Positions 37,540 to 46,676 of a DNA stretch of 64,000 bases are shown one piece after another. Numbering within the stretch: the stretch's first letter is position 1; each line of letters opens with the position of its first letter. This stretch comes from G965240365 sp965240365 (GTDB lineage: Bacteria; Pseudomonadota; Gammaproteobacteria; Eutrophobiales; Eutrophobiaceae). The position numbers were made by a program, and so were the translations under genes. The stretch lies in assembly GCA_965240365.1 (NCBI GenBank), contig OZ251218.1, positions 372,001 through 436,000 on the forward strand, written 5' to 3'. Under the pieces are notes generated by a model. That model was not told the origin of the DNA, searched no databases, and worked only from the letters and a program-made list of their open reading frames with translations.

Positions 37540-37558
37540 CCTGCCTGCAGCAGGCAGG
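37540..37558. repeat. Pal19 in IS1595 transposase
   Basis: Between A and C. Deletion restores CYRCYRQTSLTAGTLF. Confidence 0.95.
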
Positions 37559-37996
37559 CCGACAAACTTCTCTAACAGCAGGTACACTGTTCGAATCGAC
37601 CAAGCTGCCGCTGACCCTCTGATTTCAGGGCCTGTACCTGATGACGCAGCACAAAAAAGGCGTCTCGGCCATGGTGCTACACCGTCAGTTAGGTATTTCC
37701 TACAATGCCGCCTGGCGCATGAAGTACAAGCTCATGCAGGCGATGATGGCGCGTGACCATGAAAAAAAGTTGTCAGGCTTTATTGAGTTGGACGATGCCT
37801 ATCTGGGCGGCGAGCGCACGGGATGCAAGCCGGGCCGTGGTGCTGAGGGCAAAACACCCTTTGTTACTGCGGTTGAGACTACTGTTCAAGGTTGCCCGAC
37901 AAGGATTAAGCTCTCGGCCATAGAGGGCTTTCGAAGCGAAGCTATTGCGTCCTGGAGCCGTGAGAATCTGTGTGTGGGCAGTACCGTCATCTCCGA

Positions 37997-38015
37997 CCTG
38001 CCTGCTGCAGGCAGG
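37997..38015. repeat. Pal19 in IS1595 transposase
   Basis: Between A and C. Deletion restores STVISDGLACFNA, including the second catalytic Asp. Confidence 0.95.
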
Positions 38016-38187
38016 CGGGCTGGCCTGCTTTAATGCGGTTTCTGAAGCGGGCTTTGAGCACGACAAGATAGTCTGTGGTGGCGGTCGAGCTTCTGTTGAA
38101 GAACCTGAGTTTTATTGGGTGAACACCATTTTGAGTAATTTGAAAACAGCTTTGCGCAGCACATATCACGCGATACACCCAAGTACG

Positions 38188-38206
38188 CCTGCCTGCTGCA
38201 GGCAGG
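38188..38206. repeat. Pal19 compensated by a one-base deletion
   Basis: Between G and C. The upstream CACCC lacks one C relative to the expected HPKYAQ, so the frame reads through as STPACCRQAQRYL. Confidence 0.9.
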
Positions 38207-38354
38207 CACAGCGCTACCTTGCCGAGTTCCAATATCGCTTCAATCGACGATTCGACCTCTGTGCAATGATGCCAAAGTTGGCTTATGTGGCACTGAGAAC
38301 ACTGCCTATGCCAGAAAGACTGCTCAAGCTGGGCTTAGTATAAGTGGTAATTAG

Positions 38355-39380
38355 TTGTAAGGTCCCGCAGTGTGATAACATAAGTTATTCTGCTATACCA
38401 ACAAAGGAGGAGCTATGGGCCAGCTACTACACGGCAGCGCCACAACGACAGAGACGGTGCGTCGAGCAATACAAAATAGTCAAGAGAGCATAGCCAAATT
38501 GGCGAAGCGCTATAACCTGCCTGCAGCAGGCAGGTCTGAACCCCGCAACCGTGGCGAAATGGAAACGGCGTGATTTTGTCCATGACGCAAAAATGGGGCC
38601 GAAACAGCCACGCTCCACGAGTTTATCGCTGGCAGAGGAGGCTATGGTTGTGGCCTTCCGCAAGCATACGTTGTTGCCCCTGGATGACTGTCTGTATGCC
38701 CTGCAAGCCACGATCCCGCATCTGACACGCTCTTCCCTGCATCGCTACCTGCAACGTCATGGCATCAGTCGCCTGCCCAATATCGAAGGCGATAAGCCGG
38801 TGAAGAAAAGGTTCAAGAAATATCCCATTGGTTATCTCTACATCGATATCGCTGAAGTGCAGACAGAACAAGGTAAACTGCAACTCTTTGTGGCCATTGA
38901 CCGCACCTGCAAGCTGGCCTACGCTGAACTACACACGGATAAAAAGAAGATGACCGCAGTACAGTTCTTGAGAAATTTCATTGCGGCCCTGCCTTACAAA
39001 ATACACACCCTCCTGACCGATAACGGCGCTCAATTTACCCACCGCAAACAGGACAAACCGGCATCTATGCGCCTCTTTGACCGTGTTTGCCAGGAACATG
39101 ACATTGAACACCGGCTCACCAAAATCAATCATCCCTGGACCAACGGCTAGGTGGAACGCATGAACCGAACCATCAAAGAGGCCATCGTCAAGCGATACCA
39201 CTACAGCGCACATGCACAACTCAAAGCCCATCTGCAGGCTTTCCTGAAGGCGTATAACTTCGCCAAACGTCTAAAAACCTTAAAAGGGCTCACACCCTAC
39301 GAAAAAGTCATTGAAGGGTGGCAAAAGGAACCTGAACGGTTTATCATTAATCCACTTCAGCACACTGCGGGACTATACAA
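38355..39380 (+). mobile_element. IS481-family element, second type
   Basis: Terminal repeats TTGTAAGGTCCCGCAGTGTG / TTGTATAGTCCCGCAGTGTG and a TTAG duplication (38351-38354 / 39381-39384). It is related to, but distinct from, the IS481 at 3918 and 56949; all three sit at YTAG targets. Confidence 0.88.
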
Positions 39381-39384
39381 TTAG
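38415..39384 (+). pseudogene. IS481-family transposase, Pal19 plus nonsense codon
   Basis: 970 nt minus 19 equals 951 nt, 317 codons. MGQLLHGSATTTETVRRAIQ, helix-turn-helix RYNLNPATVAKWKRRDFVHD, LYIDIAEVQTEQGKLQLFVA, LLTDNGAQFTHR and VERMNRTIKEAI. Besides the Pal19 at 38516 it has a TAG at 39148 where NGQVERMN is expected. The stop at 39382-39384 lies in the flanking TTAG. Confidence 0.85.
38516..38534. repeat. Pal19 in IS481 transposase helix-turn-helix
   Basis: Between A and T. Deletion restores KRYNLNPATVAKWK. Confidence 0.95.
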
Positions 39385-39579
39385 GTATGTTTATGACTGT
39401 GGGCATGACGACCTCATTGCTCTTTGGCGATACCCGCCAGTTCAGCGAGAACGGTTTGCACCGAAGCGGCTATGATATGCTGCACTTTGCACCCTGTCTG
39501 CAAATTTTATGGGATGCGCGATCGCCAATCAAAAACAGAGAGGTGTGTAAGCCGGTATGTAATAGACCACCCGACCCCT
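39385..39579. other. Gap with a short coding remnant
   Basis: On the minus strand QHIIAASVQTVLAELAGIAK EQ, with a stop at 39414-39416, looks like the C-terminus of a lost gene. No further feature is recognised before the liv operon. Confidence 0.3.
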
Positions 39580-41439
39580 TCAATCAGGGCCTTTAATTGC
39601 CCATTCCATGAAGCCCCGGAAGCAATCATTGAACTCACCGGGTTTGTTGAAGAACGGTATATGCTGCCCATTTGGAATATCACGAGGGCCGCCGGTCCAG
39701 ATCAGACCATAGCTCAGATTGGCGATATATTCATGATTCAGGAACGGATCGTCCGAACCGTTGAGGATTGCAAAAGGGATCAGGCCTTCGCGCAGCATAC
39801 GCATCTGCCGGGGCCAATCGACAATACCCATTTTTGTAACCATGTAGTATCTCGTGCGGCCGTCAGTGCGCGAGATGTTCCGATGCATAAACGCACTGTC
39901 TTTGGAGAGCGGTGCCGTGGCCGAACACGCATAAGCGTGTTGTTCGGCGTGTGTGAAATACTGCTTGCCCGCCAAAACGAGATGACTTGATGCATCATAG
40001 CCCAGAGCAAAATCTTCAGGCACGATATTCAACGGCGACGTTCCGGTGATGCACAAACCGGCAAAGGCACCAGGATCACGCGCTGTCAATTCGAGCCCGA
40101 CATAGCCACCTAAGGACCAGCCCAACACCGTGGCGTTCTTCGCACCGGCGGCTTTCAGAACATCTTCTGCGACATCGGCATAGGCTGCGACATTATAGGC
40201 GGTTTCAGGGTCTGCATTGCTGGAAGCCCCATGCCCCGGAAGATCAAAGGTGATCAGCCTATGCGTCCGTTTAAATTCATCGAAGAGCTTGGTGTATACT
40301 TCCTTACAGGCGGAATTGCCATGAATGGCGAGAATAACCGGTTTGTTACCGCCGGTGTCTGAAACGGCGATGTTCCCATGGCGTGTCTCAATCATGTTCT
40401 CAGCCGCACCCAAAAGCGTCTCACGTGCCGTTTTACCACGTCCGCGCCGTCGCCATGCACGCAAGCCTGAGCACCAGGTCGTCAGCACTTCTCGAAGTTC
40501 CTGGATAACGCCCCATACCCCACCCGGATAAAGCACGATGACCAGAATAATCAGCACGGCGATCAGGATATCGCGCCACGGACCGAAATCGGTCATCGCC
40601 TCTGACAACAAAACGATGATAAAAGAGGCGACCACAGGACCCCAGATTGTTCCTATCCCTCCAACAAGTAGAATAGACAGGATCAAGGTAAGTGAGCCGA
40701 GCCCAAAAATATCAGGCGAGGCAACCCTGACATAGGAAGCATAGAAACCTCCTGGTATTCCGGCGAAAAAACCGCTCACCGCAAGCGTCAGCGCGCGTGT
40801 GCGGGCTTCGGGCACACCGCGCGAGATCGCCGCATATTTCGCATCTCTAAGCGCCACGATCGCCCGTCCCCATTTGGACCTCGTCACTGCGTAGAGAAAT
40901 GCACAAGCGCCGACCAGCAATGCGAGCGCGGTGTAGTAGTACCCGATCCGCCCATCTTTGGTGAAACGGTAGTCGCCTATGCTCAGCGCCGGTAGGGTAA
41001 CCATGCCCGACGTCCCACCGGTGATTGACGATTGGCTGATGATCACCTGGTAAACCAGCTGCGAAAAAGCAATGGTCACAAGGATTACATAGATGCCGTC
41101 GAGCCTTAAGACCGGTAGCGCAATCAAAACGGCAACAAGGGCCGCCACCGGCCCTGCGGCAAGCATTGCGATCCACGGGTTTACACCCAGCGTTTTGGCG
41201 AGAATGGCATAGGTGTAGATTCCAACCGCAAACAACGCGACATGGGCAAAGTTGAACAGGCCGCCATATCCCAAGCTGAGATCCCAGCTTGCTGCTACAA
41301 CGGCAAAGACAAAGACCAGCACCATCAGATGACGCGCGTAACTTGCATCAAAAATCCAAGGCAAGACGGTAAGTCCAACCAGCACGAATAGCGCAGGGAT
41401 GAGCCCATTTGACTTATGAAACGGGGGATCGTAGCGCAT
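39580..41439 (-). CDS. livM: LivM-type permease fused to an alpha/beta hydrolase
   Basis: 619 residues. Residues ~1-325 are a branched-chain-type ABC permease with ~9 membrane segments (GGLFNFAHVALFAVGIYTYA, SITGGTSGMVTLPALSIGD, SKWGRAIVALRDAKYAAISR, GGIGTIWGPVVASFIIVLLS). A basic linker (RAWRRRGRGKTARE) leads to an alpha/beta hydrolase (~345-619): HGNSACKEVYTKLFDEF, nucleophile elbow VLGWSLGGYVGLEL, acid NGSDDPFLNHEY, His NGQHIPFFNK. There is no stop or start between the parts. The hydrolase may process the imported ligand, perhaps an ester or amide. It begins one base after livH. Confidence 0.88.
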   Translation of the reverse strand: MRYDPPFHKSNGLIPALFVLVGLTVLPWIFDASYARHLMVLVFVFAVVAASWDLSLGYGGLFNFAHVALFAVGIYTYAILAKTLGVNPWIAMLAAGPVAALVAVLIALPVLRLDGIYVILVTIAFSQLVYQVIISQSSITGGTSGMVTLPALSIGDYRFTKDGRIGYYYTALALLVGACAFLYAVTRSKWGRAIVALRDAKYAAISRGVPEARTRALTLAVSGFFAGIPGGFYASYVRVASPDIFGLGSLTLILSILLVGGIGTIWGPVVASFIIVLLSEAMTDFGPWRDILIAVLIILVIVLYPGGVWGVIQELREVLTTWCSGLRAWRRRGRGKTARETLLGAAENMIETRHGNIAVSDTGGNKPVILAIHGNSACKEVYTKLFDEFKRTHRLITFDLPGHGASSNADPETAYNVAAYADVAEDVLKAAGAKNATVLGWSLGGYVGLELTARDPGAFAGLCITGTSPLNIVPEDFALGYDASSHLVLAGKQYFTHAEQHAYACSATAPLSKDSAFMHRNISRTDGRTRYYMVTKMGIVDWPRQMRMLREGLIPFAILNGSDDPFLNHEYIANLSYGLIWTGGPRDIPNGQHIPFFNKPGEFNDCFRGFMEWAIKGPD

Positions 41440-41440
41440 C

Positions 41441-42331
41441 TTAAAGGGTCCTTTGATGATGTCCGAAAAGGCCCGACGGTTTCAGGAACAAAACCACGAT
41501 CATCATCGTAAAGAGGACCGCAGGCGTCCAATAAAGTCCCACGAAGTAGTTGGAAAAAGATTCGACCAACCCCACGACGAAGGCTGCATAAATCGGGCTG
41601 GTAAAGCGCGCGATACCACCGAAGATCACAACGATCAGCGCCTTCATCAGCGGGTCGATGCCCATGGTTGGCGCCATGAACCGAATACCGCCCAGAAAAA
41701 TCCCGGCAAGCGCCGCCATGGCCGCAGATATACCAAAGGCGAGCGCGAAGAGCTTGGGCACATCAAGCCCCATGAATTCTGCGGCCTCTCTATTTTGGGA
41801 GACTGCCCGCATTGCCCGGCCGGTACGGGTACGGCCCAGGAACCAGCCCAGGCCGACAAGGGCTGCCGCTACCAAAGCAATCAGGACAAGATCGTTGATT
41901 GGAAAACTGAAGACACCCAAATCAATCTCGCCGTTGGCCACCCGTCCAAGTTGCTTTGACCGCGGACCCCAGATCAGATTGATCGCACTTTCAATGATGG
42001 CCGCACCTGCAAGTGTTGTAATCACCGAGGCTGTGACGATGTCAGGACGCCTTTCAAAGGGCCGAACCAAGATCAGATGAAACATGATCCCGAAAAAGAA
42101 CATGGCGACGGTTGCGCCAACTGCCCCAACGGCCAGCCCAAGCCCCGCCGCCTGACTATCCGCAAGCGTCCATCCGACATATGCACCAAGCGCGATAAAG
42201 GCGCCATGTGCGAAGTTGAAGATGCCAAGCGTTGTCCAGATCGCTGCCAGACCCGCCGCCATCAAAGCATAAATCGCACCCAGCACCAGCCCCCCAGCCG
42301 CGACAGCCAGAAATGTCTCAAACCCCATCAT
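41441..42331 (-). CDS. livH: Branched-chain-type ABC permease LivH
   Basis: About 296 residues: GGLVLGAIYALMAAGLAAIW, LGIFNFAHGAFIALGAYVGW, TGRAMRAVSQNREAAEFMGL and FGGIARFTSPIYAAFVVGLV, all LivH signatures, with ~8 membrane helices. It pairs with the LivM part. The ATGATG start overlaps the livF stop (ATGA). Confidence 0.9.
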   Translation of the reverse strand: MMGFETFLAVAAGGLVLGAIYALMAAGLAAIWTTLGIFNFAHGAFIALGAYVGWTLADSQAAGLGLAVGAVGATVAMFFFGIMFHLILVRPFERRPDIVTASVITTLAGAAIIESAINLIWGPRSKQLGRVANGEIDLGVFSFPINDLVLIALVAAALVGLGWFLGRTRTGRAMRAVSQNREAAEFMGLDVPKLFALAFGISAAMAALAGIFLGGIRFMAPTMGIDPLMKALIVVIFGGIARFTSPIYAAFVVGLVESFSNYFVGLYWTPAVLFTMMIVVLFLKPSGLFGHHQRTL

Positions 42332-43125
42332 GAAACGGCCCCCCCAAATAGCATGGCCATCAGCGTATCATGGTCCGGGATATCACCCCGCTCGAGCGTT
42401 TGCGAAATCCGCCCATGATCAAAAAGATAGAGCCGGTCGATCAGCTCACACAGAAATGCGACATCTTGATCAATCACGATCAGCGGGATGGACATGGCTT
42501 TGATCGCCTTGACGGCTTCGCAAAGTTCTGTACGCAATTTCGGAGACAGCCCCAGAGTCGGTTCATCAAGAATGAGCAGCTTTGGCTCCGCCAGCAGACC
42601 TACGGCAATCGAAACCATTTGCCTTTCACCGCCCGACAGAAACCTGATCTTGTGTTTATGGCGCTCGGAAAGCCTAGGAAAGAGCGCATCAATCTGCGCG
42701 AACCGTTCCTTCGTCTGTGCCTCTGCGACCCGCCCCGCCGCTGCCATCGGGGCGATGGAGAGCACCTCATCAACGATCATTTCCGGGAAAAGTAGATTTC
42801 CCTGCGCAACATGAATGAGGCCTGCGCGTGCAACCGACTTTGGGTCCATTCGACGCCGCGTGACGGCGTCGTAATTAAAATTCCGAAACCGGCGGCTGCC
42901 TCTGTCGACTGCGCGATTCATGCGCTGTCCTTCGAAGATCACATCACCGGACCATGGCTCTAATACGCCGCTGATCGTTTTCATCAACGTTGATTTTCCG
43001 TGGCCATTGGGACCAAACAACCCGATGGATGTCCCCCTTTCCACAACAAGATCGACATCCTGAAAGATTTGTATGGGATCGTAGCCACCACAAAGCGCGC
43101 GAAGTTCAAGAAGAGCCTCCGTCAT
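42328..43125 (-). CDS. livF: Branched-chain-type ABC ATPase LivF
   Basis: 265 residues with Walker A GLFGPNGHGKSTLMKTISG, signature FLSGGERQMVSIAVGLLAEP, Walker B KLLILDEPTLGLSP and a D-loop/H-loop variant PLIVIDQDVAFLCEL (Gln-Asp where many have His). Overlaps livG by ATGA. It drives import with LivG. Confidence 0.9.
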   Translation of the reverse strand: MTEALLELRALCGGYDPIQIFQDVDLVVERGTSIGLFGPNGHGKSTLMKTISGVLEPWSGDVIFEGQRMNRAVDRGSRRFRNFNYDAVTRRRMDPKSVARAGLIHVAQGNLLFPEMIVDEVLSIAPMAAAGRVAEAQTKERFAQIDALFPRLSERHKHKIRFLSGGERQMVSIAVGLLAEPKLLILDEPTLGLSPKLRTELCEAVKAIKAMSIPLIVIDQDVAFLCELIDRLYLFDHGRISQTLERGDIPDHDTLMAMLFGGAVS

Positions 43126-43877
43126 GCGGCCACTCCAAGATAGGCCTCGACAACTTTGGGGTCTTTGACAACGGCTGAGGGATCACCAAGGGCAATTGGT
43201 GCGCCTTGATCCAATACCAGCAATCGGTCAGATACGCCGGTCAGCAGTTCCAGAACATGCTCAATAAGCAGAATTGCAATGCCCATTTCCTTCAGGTGCA
43301 AGATCAGCGCCCGCATCCGGTCAATCTCTTGTGGTGTCAGACTGGAAGCGGGTTCATCCAGAAGCAAAACGCGCGGATCAAGCGCCATGGCACTTGCGAC
43401 CATTACGAGTTTACGCAAAAAGATCGGAAGTTCAGCGGCGCGCCAATTGTGCAACGTCGCCGGGAAGCCGACCACATCCAGCGCTTGCTCAGCCAAGAAA
43501 ACGCTGCGCTGCATTGAGCCGCCACGATTGGTCTGTTCAACGGCAACCAAAACATTGTCTATCGCAGATAGGCTGGCAAATACCGTCTCTCGCTGGAACG
43601 TCCGTGCAAGCCCCATATTCGCAAGGTCATGTGCGGGGCGATCTTGTACGTCTTGTCCGTCGAAGGTCACCGTTCCTGTATCAGCACAAAAAGGAATCTT
43701 GGTGATCACATTAAACAGAGTGCTTTTGCCTGAACCATTTGGCCCGGCGATGCCCAGAATTTCATCCGGAGCGACGGCAAAACTGACGTCATCTACCGCG
43801 CGCAACGCTCCAAACGATTTTGATATACCGGATACCGTCAATATTGGATCCAGCTTCAGGGACCGTGATTCATCCAT
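43122..43877 (-). CDS. livG: Branched-chain-type ABC ATPase LivG with atypical signature
   Basis: 251 residues: Walker A GIAGPNGSGKSTLFNVITKI, GLARTFQRETVFASLSAIDN, Walker B RVLLLDEPASSLTPQEIDRM and H-loop AILLIEHVLELL. The LSGGQ-type signature is replaced by ELPIFLRKLVMVASAMA, which has no glycine. That is unusual, because the C motif contacts ATP across the dimer. The other half-site, with the LivF signature, would still be complete. 69 bp separate it from livK. Confidence 0.87.
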   Translation of the reverse strand: MDESRSLKLDPILTVSGISKSFGALRAVDDVSFAVAPDEILGIAGPNGSGKSTLFNVITKIPFCADTGTVTFDGQDVQDRPAHDLANMGLARTFQRETVFASLSAIDNVLVAVEQTNRGGSMQRSVFLAEQALDVVGFPATLHNWRAAELPIFLRKLVMVASAMALDPRVLLLDEPASSLTPQEIDRMRALILHLKEMGIAILLIEHVLELLTGVSDRLLVLDQGAPIALGDPSAVVKDPKVVEAYLGVAA

Positions 43878-43946
43878 TGAAATCTCCAGGAATGAAATGC
43901 CGCCGGAGATGCTGCTCCGGCGGCAGCGGCCAGGAAGAGATCTCTC

Positions 43947-45179
43947 TTATCGAGACATCCAAGGAGGTAGCATGAACGCGCCATTGGCATATTTGCCAGG
44001 CTCGATCAGAACCCGCGCGCCGTTTTCCTGGATTTGCCAGAAGGATACCGGGATATGATCGTCACTTTGCAGTGCAACGTGGGTTTCGGGATCAAACTCC
44101 AGATTGCCGGCAGCTGTGGGGCGCTTGATCTGCCCAATTGCGTTCGCAATAGCTTTGCGGTCCGCCGGGTCGCCCACTTCTGCCAAAGCCTCAAAATAGA
44201 AGTTTGCCATCTCGTACAATCCGACACCATACGGACCGGATTCAAAGCCAAACTTAGCCTCATAGGCATCCATCAGTTCTTGACCGCGAGGCCATGCTTC
44301 ACTGTCCAACGGCGCATTGATCAGATTGTAAAGAACGCCGACAGAGTTATCGCCGGTCAAGGTTACAAATTCCGGAACCGATGGCGCATATTGTAAGAAC
44401 ATCACGCTGTCTGTCGGCTCTTCAAGAAACTGGTTCAGAAACAGCGCCGAATTGCCCGGCAGGTAATCGGTGTTGATCACAAGATCAGGATTTGTCTCGC
44501 GTACCCGCGCTAAGATAGCGCGCCAGTCGCCAACCTCTCCAAACGGGACGAGTTCGTCGACAACGATGTTCCATCCGCCTTTTTCAAACGACACCTTCAT
44601 GCCTTCGGAAATCGTGCGGGAATAAGCGTTATCGGAGGAGATGATCGCCACGGTTTTTTCGCGCAGATCAAAGGCTCCGGTTGCAGCAAGTGCTTCGACC
44701 GCGGGCATAACATCTGTCTCATAGCCTTTGAACGATGCGGTGTAGGAATAGCAGCACCAATAATCTTCGATATTTTGCGTTGTGATACTGGCAAAAGACG
44801 GAGACGGGCCCGCTGCGATATAGGGCATTCCCGCCTCGGCCATCAAATCAACCTCAAACATGGAAAGGCTGGCGTAGCCGGTCAGGATGACCTCGACCCC
44901 ATCGGTCCCGATAAGCCGCTCGGTCGCGCTGGACACATTAGCCGCAGATTGGTCTTTCACATCTGCAACTTCCAACTCAAATGTGTAGCCGGCAACGCCA
45001 CCACCGGCATTCGCTTCTCCAATGGCCCATTCGACGCCACGGACAAATTCCTCACCATCGGCCGCCGCAGGGCCTGTCAGCGGTGCAAGCAGGCCAATTT
45101 TGATGACCTCGGCAAACGCAGGGGATGCACCCATCAAAGCGGTTGCAGTAGCGAATATTATCAGTTTGGTTTTGAGCAT
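43947..45179 (-). CDS. livK: Branched-chain-type substrate-binding protein
   Basis: 410 residues, signal peptide MLKTKLIIFATATALMGASP..AFA, then VIKIGLLAPLTGPAAADGEE, VKDQSAANVSSATERLIGTD and KTVAIISSDNAYSRTISEGM, the Peripla_BP_6 fold. The start at 45179 has GGGAGGTCAG upstream; the frame from 45194 runs through the binding site and is rejected. The ligand is unknown. First gene of livKGFHM. Confidence 0.9.
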   Translation of the reverse strand: MLKTKLIIFATATALMGASPAFAEVIKIGLLAPLTGPAAADGEEFVRGVEWAIGEANAGGGVAGYTFELEVADVKDQSAANVSSATERLIGTDGVEVILTGYASLSMFEVDLMAEAGMPYIAAGPSPSFASITTQNIEDYWCCYSYTASFKGYETDVMPAVEALAATGAFDLREKTVAIISSDNAYSRTISEGMKVSFEKGGWNIVVDELVPFGEVGDWRAILARVRETNPDLVINTDYLPGNSALFLNQFLEEPTDSVMFLQYAPSVPEFVTLTGDNSVGVLYNLINAPLDSEAWPRGQELMDAYEAKFGFESGPYGVGLYEMANFYFEALAEVGDPADRKAIANAIGQIKRPTAAGNLEFDPETHVALQSDDHIPVSFWQIQENGARVLIEPGKYANGAFMLPPWMSR

Positions 45180-45273
45180 TTTCTGACCTCCCAAATTCTT
45201 GTTTAGATCAATGCTTTAAAGAAACAAAAAAGGCGTCAACTGGGGAACTAGCAAATATGTTAGTTTGAAACTT

Positions 45274-45302
45274 TTGACAGATTTTTCTATATGTCGTAGA
45301 AT
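45274..45302 (+). promoter_or_regulatory. Consensus-like sigma70 promoter
   Basis: TTGACA (45274-45279), 17-bp spacer, TAGAAT (45297-45302) on the plus strand, followed by AAGGGGG at 45309-45315. It drives the LuxR-like fragment. Confidence 0.6.
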
Positions 45303-45326
45303 TTTCTTAAGGGGGTATGTGCCATA

Positions 45327-45460
45327 TTGGCAAACCAGCTTCATGAAAACCCGTTCGATGGAGTCATGAATTTTGACTATATCTGCAATGTTCTTCACGA
45401 CATTGCACAAGCAAATGGTTTGCCCTATTTTTCATATATTAGCCTGAAAGGGCGCGGTCA
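45327..45460 (+). pseudogene. N-terminal fragment resembling a LuxR-type regulator
   Basis: From TTG 45327: MANQLHENPFDGVMNFDYIC and NVLHDIAQANGLPYFSYISL, reminiscent of the start of autoinducer-binding domains. The match is weak. The frame runs into an acyl-CoA ligase scrap, so the gene is truncated. A good promoter precedes it. Confidence 0.4.
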
Positions 45461-45469
45461 AACAGGCCG

Positions 45470-45610
45470 TCCCGGTCACTTCGCCATCATCATGATAAAG
45501 CTCTTTGGTCATCAACCAGATTTTCTTAATATTCTCAACCCGCGCCAGATTAGCATTTTGACGTGTGACTTCCTGATTGATGAGATTAATCACGTCTTGG
45601 TTTTCAGCAT
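45470..45610 (-). pseudogene. Acyl-CoA ligase C-terminal scrap beside repeat F
   Basis: The minus strand encodes ENQDVINLINQEVTRQNANL and ENIKKIWLMTKELYHDDGEV, homologous to the ligase remnant at 19019-19309 but diverged. It lies directly left of repeat copy F. Confidence 0.7.
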
Positions 45611-45800
45611 GAAACATAACCTGTCAAATTCGGCCTGTCAACGATTTTTCCAAGGCTTTTTCAAGGATATATTTCAGAAAATATCCCGTTCGGGATATTT
45701 TTGTCTTCTCTTACCCTTGCAAACCCGGAACTTCCCGAGCAAGAAAGTCTTGCTTGAAATCGGCTTGAAACGGTATTATTTTGCCAAACGGGAAAGAAAA

Positions 45801-46006
45801 ATGACACCAGAACAGATCGGAAAACTGATACGCGACACGCGCAAAATCCAGGGGCTGCGTCAGGATGAACTGGCGGCTGCGGCCGGCGTTTTCTGGTTGA
45901 ACTGGAAGCCGGCAAGGAGACCGCCCAGCTTGGCAAAACGCTGAGCGTGCTCTCGGCGCTGGGCTGCGCTATCGACATCAAGCCACCGGACGCGGGCGGC
46001 CAGTGA
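45801..46006 (+). pseudogene. hipB: hipB, 10-bp deletion (copy F)
   Basis: The frame is lost after DELAAAAGV; the stop overlaps a GTG start of the hipA' fusion at 46003. Confidence 0.75.
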
Positions 46007-46410
46007 CGAACGCCCTGGCCGTCTGGTGGGATCATGCAATGGTCGGCGCACTGAGGATAAACCGACATGGCGACACGTCTTTTTCCTACGCTGAAACATG
46101 GCTGGGGCGCCCTTCCGCGCGCGCGATTTCCGTCTCCCTGCCCCTGCGCGCCGCGCCGTTTTCAAGGCGTGAAAGCCGGCCTTTTTTTGAAGGGCTTTTG
46201 CCGGAAGAAAGCCAGCGCATTGCGATTGCCGGCGCGCTTTCCCTGTGGCCGGAGGGACAGCGGCTGTCCGCTGCTGCGGCGTCGATCGAGCCGGCGGTGG
46301 TCGCACATATTCTAAAACACTTGAAACAAAAGGAAGCCTTGCAAGCCGGCATTCAACCGTACGAACTAACGCCGGAACGCGCGCCGCCGGTGTCGAGGCT
46401 GTTCGATTAA
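46003..46410 (+). pseudogene. hipA'-IS91 in-frame fusion (copy F)
   Basis: 135 codons: HipA N-terminus (TNALAVWWDHAMVGAL.. FFEGLLPEESQRIAIAGALS) joined in frame at ~46290 to the IS91 C-terminus (VVAHILKHLKQKEALQAGIQ..SRLFD). The start would be GTG. There is no kinase or transposase active site. Probably a chance product of deletion. Confidence 0.65.
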
Positions 46411-46549
46411 CATTTCCCATCAACACTGCGGGCAGGGTGGGATTCCGTTCGTGGGTCAGACGTTCATGCTTTGCTGTTCTAGGGCGTAGACCTATAAACA
46501 AGTAACAGTTAAAATGGCGGCAAGATAAAAAACTCAGGAGGTCCCCATG

Positions 46550-46568
46550 CCTGCCTGCTGCAGGCAGG
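46550..46568. repeat. Pal19 immediately after the ATG, copy-specific
   Basis: Between ATG and TCT (G|T). The three other copies have the empty site. Confidence 0.97.
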
Positions 46569-46657
46569 TCTCTAAATTTCTGGTTAACGAAAGAGCAGTT
46601 CAAAACAATCCAACCATTGCTACCGAACAAGCCGCGTGGTGTTGCCCGCGTGTGCGA

Positions 46658-46676
46658 CCTGCCTGCAGCAGGCAGG
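46658..46676. repeat. Pal19 in OrfA, copy-specific
   Basis: Between A and C. Deletion restores RVCDRRVLSG; the other copies read RVCDRQVLSG without an insertion. Confidence 0.97.

Larger units (their letters stand above)
37346..38343 (+). pseudogene. IS1595-family transposase split by three Pal19
   Basis: Starts MARNQVQFQKGLSMTAFIQQ with zinc ribbon CPHCGCDKHCQL..QCYRC, then the DDE domain: SGFIELDDAYLGGERTGCKP, STVISDGLACFNAVSEAGFE, AQRYLAEFQYRFNRRFDLCA. 998 nt minus 57 leaves 941, one base short of 314 codons. The missing base is in the CACCC run at 38178-38180 (the family has HPKYAQRY), which compensates the third Pal19 so that 37997-38343 stays in one frame. Confidence 0.82.
37269..38354 (+). 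mobile_element. IS1595-family element with three Pal19
   Basis: Terminal repeats TTAATTACCCCTATCACT / CTAATTACCACTTATACT bound the element. It truncates an SDR gene on the left. An IS481-type element is inserted at its right end (TTAG). Confidence 0.8.

Noticed and set aside
46003..46410. hipA'-IS91 fusion as a functional new protein
   Set aside because: It joins two fragments without active sites and depends on a GTG start; most likely a product of decay.
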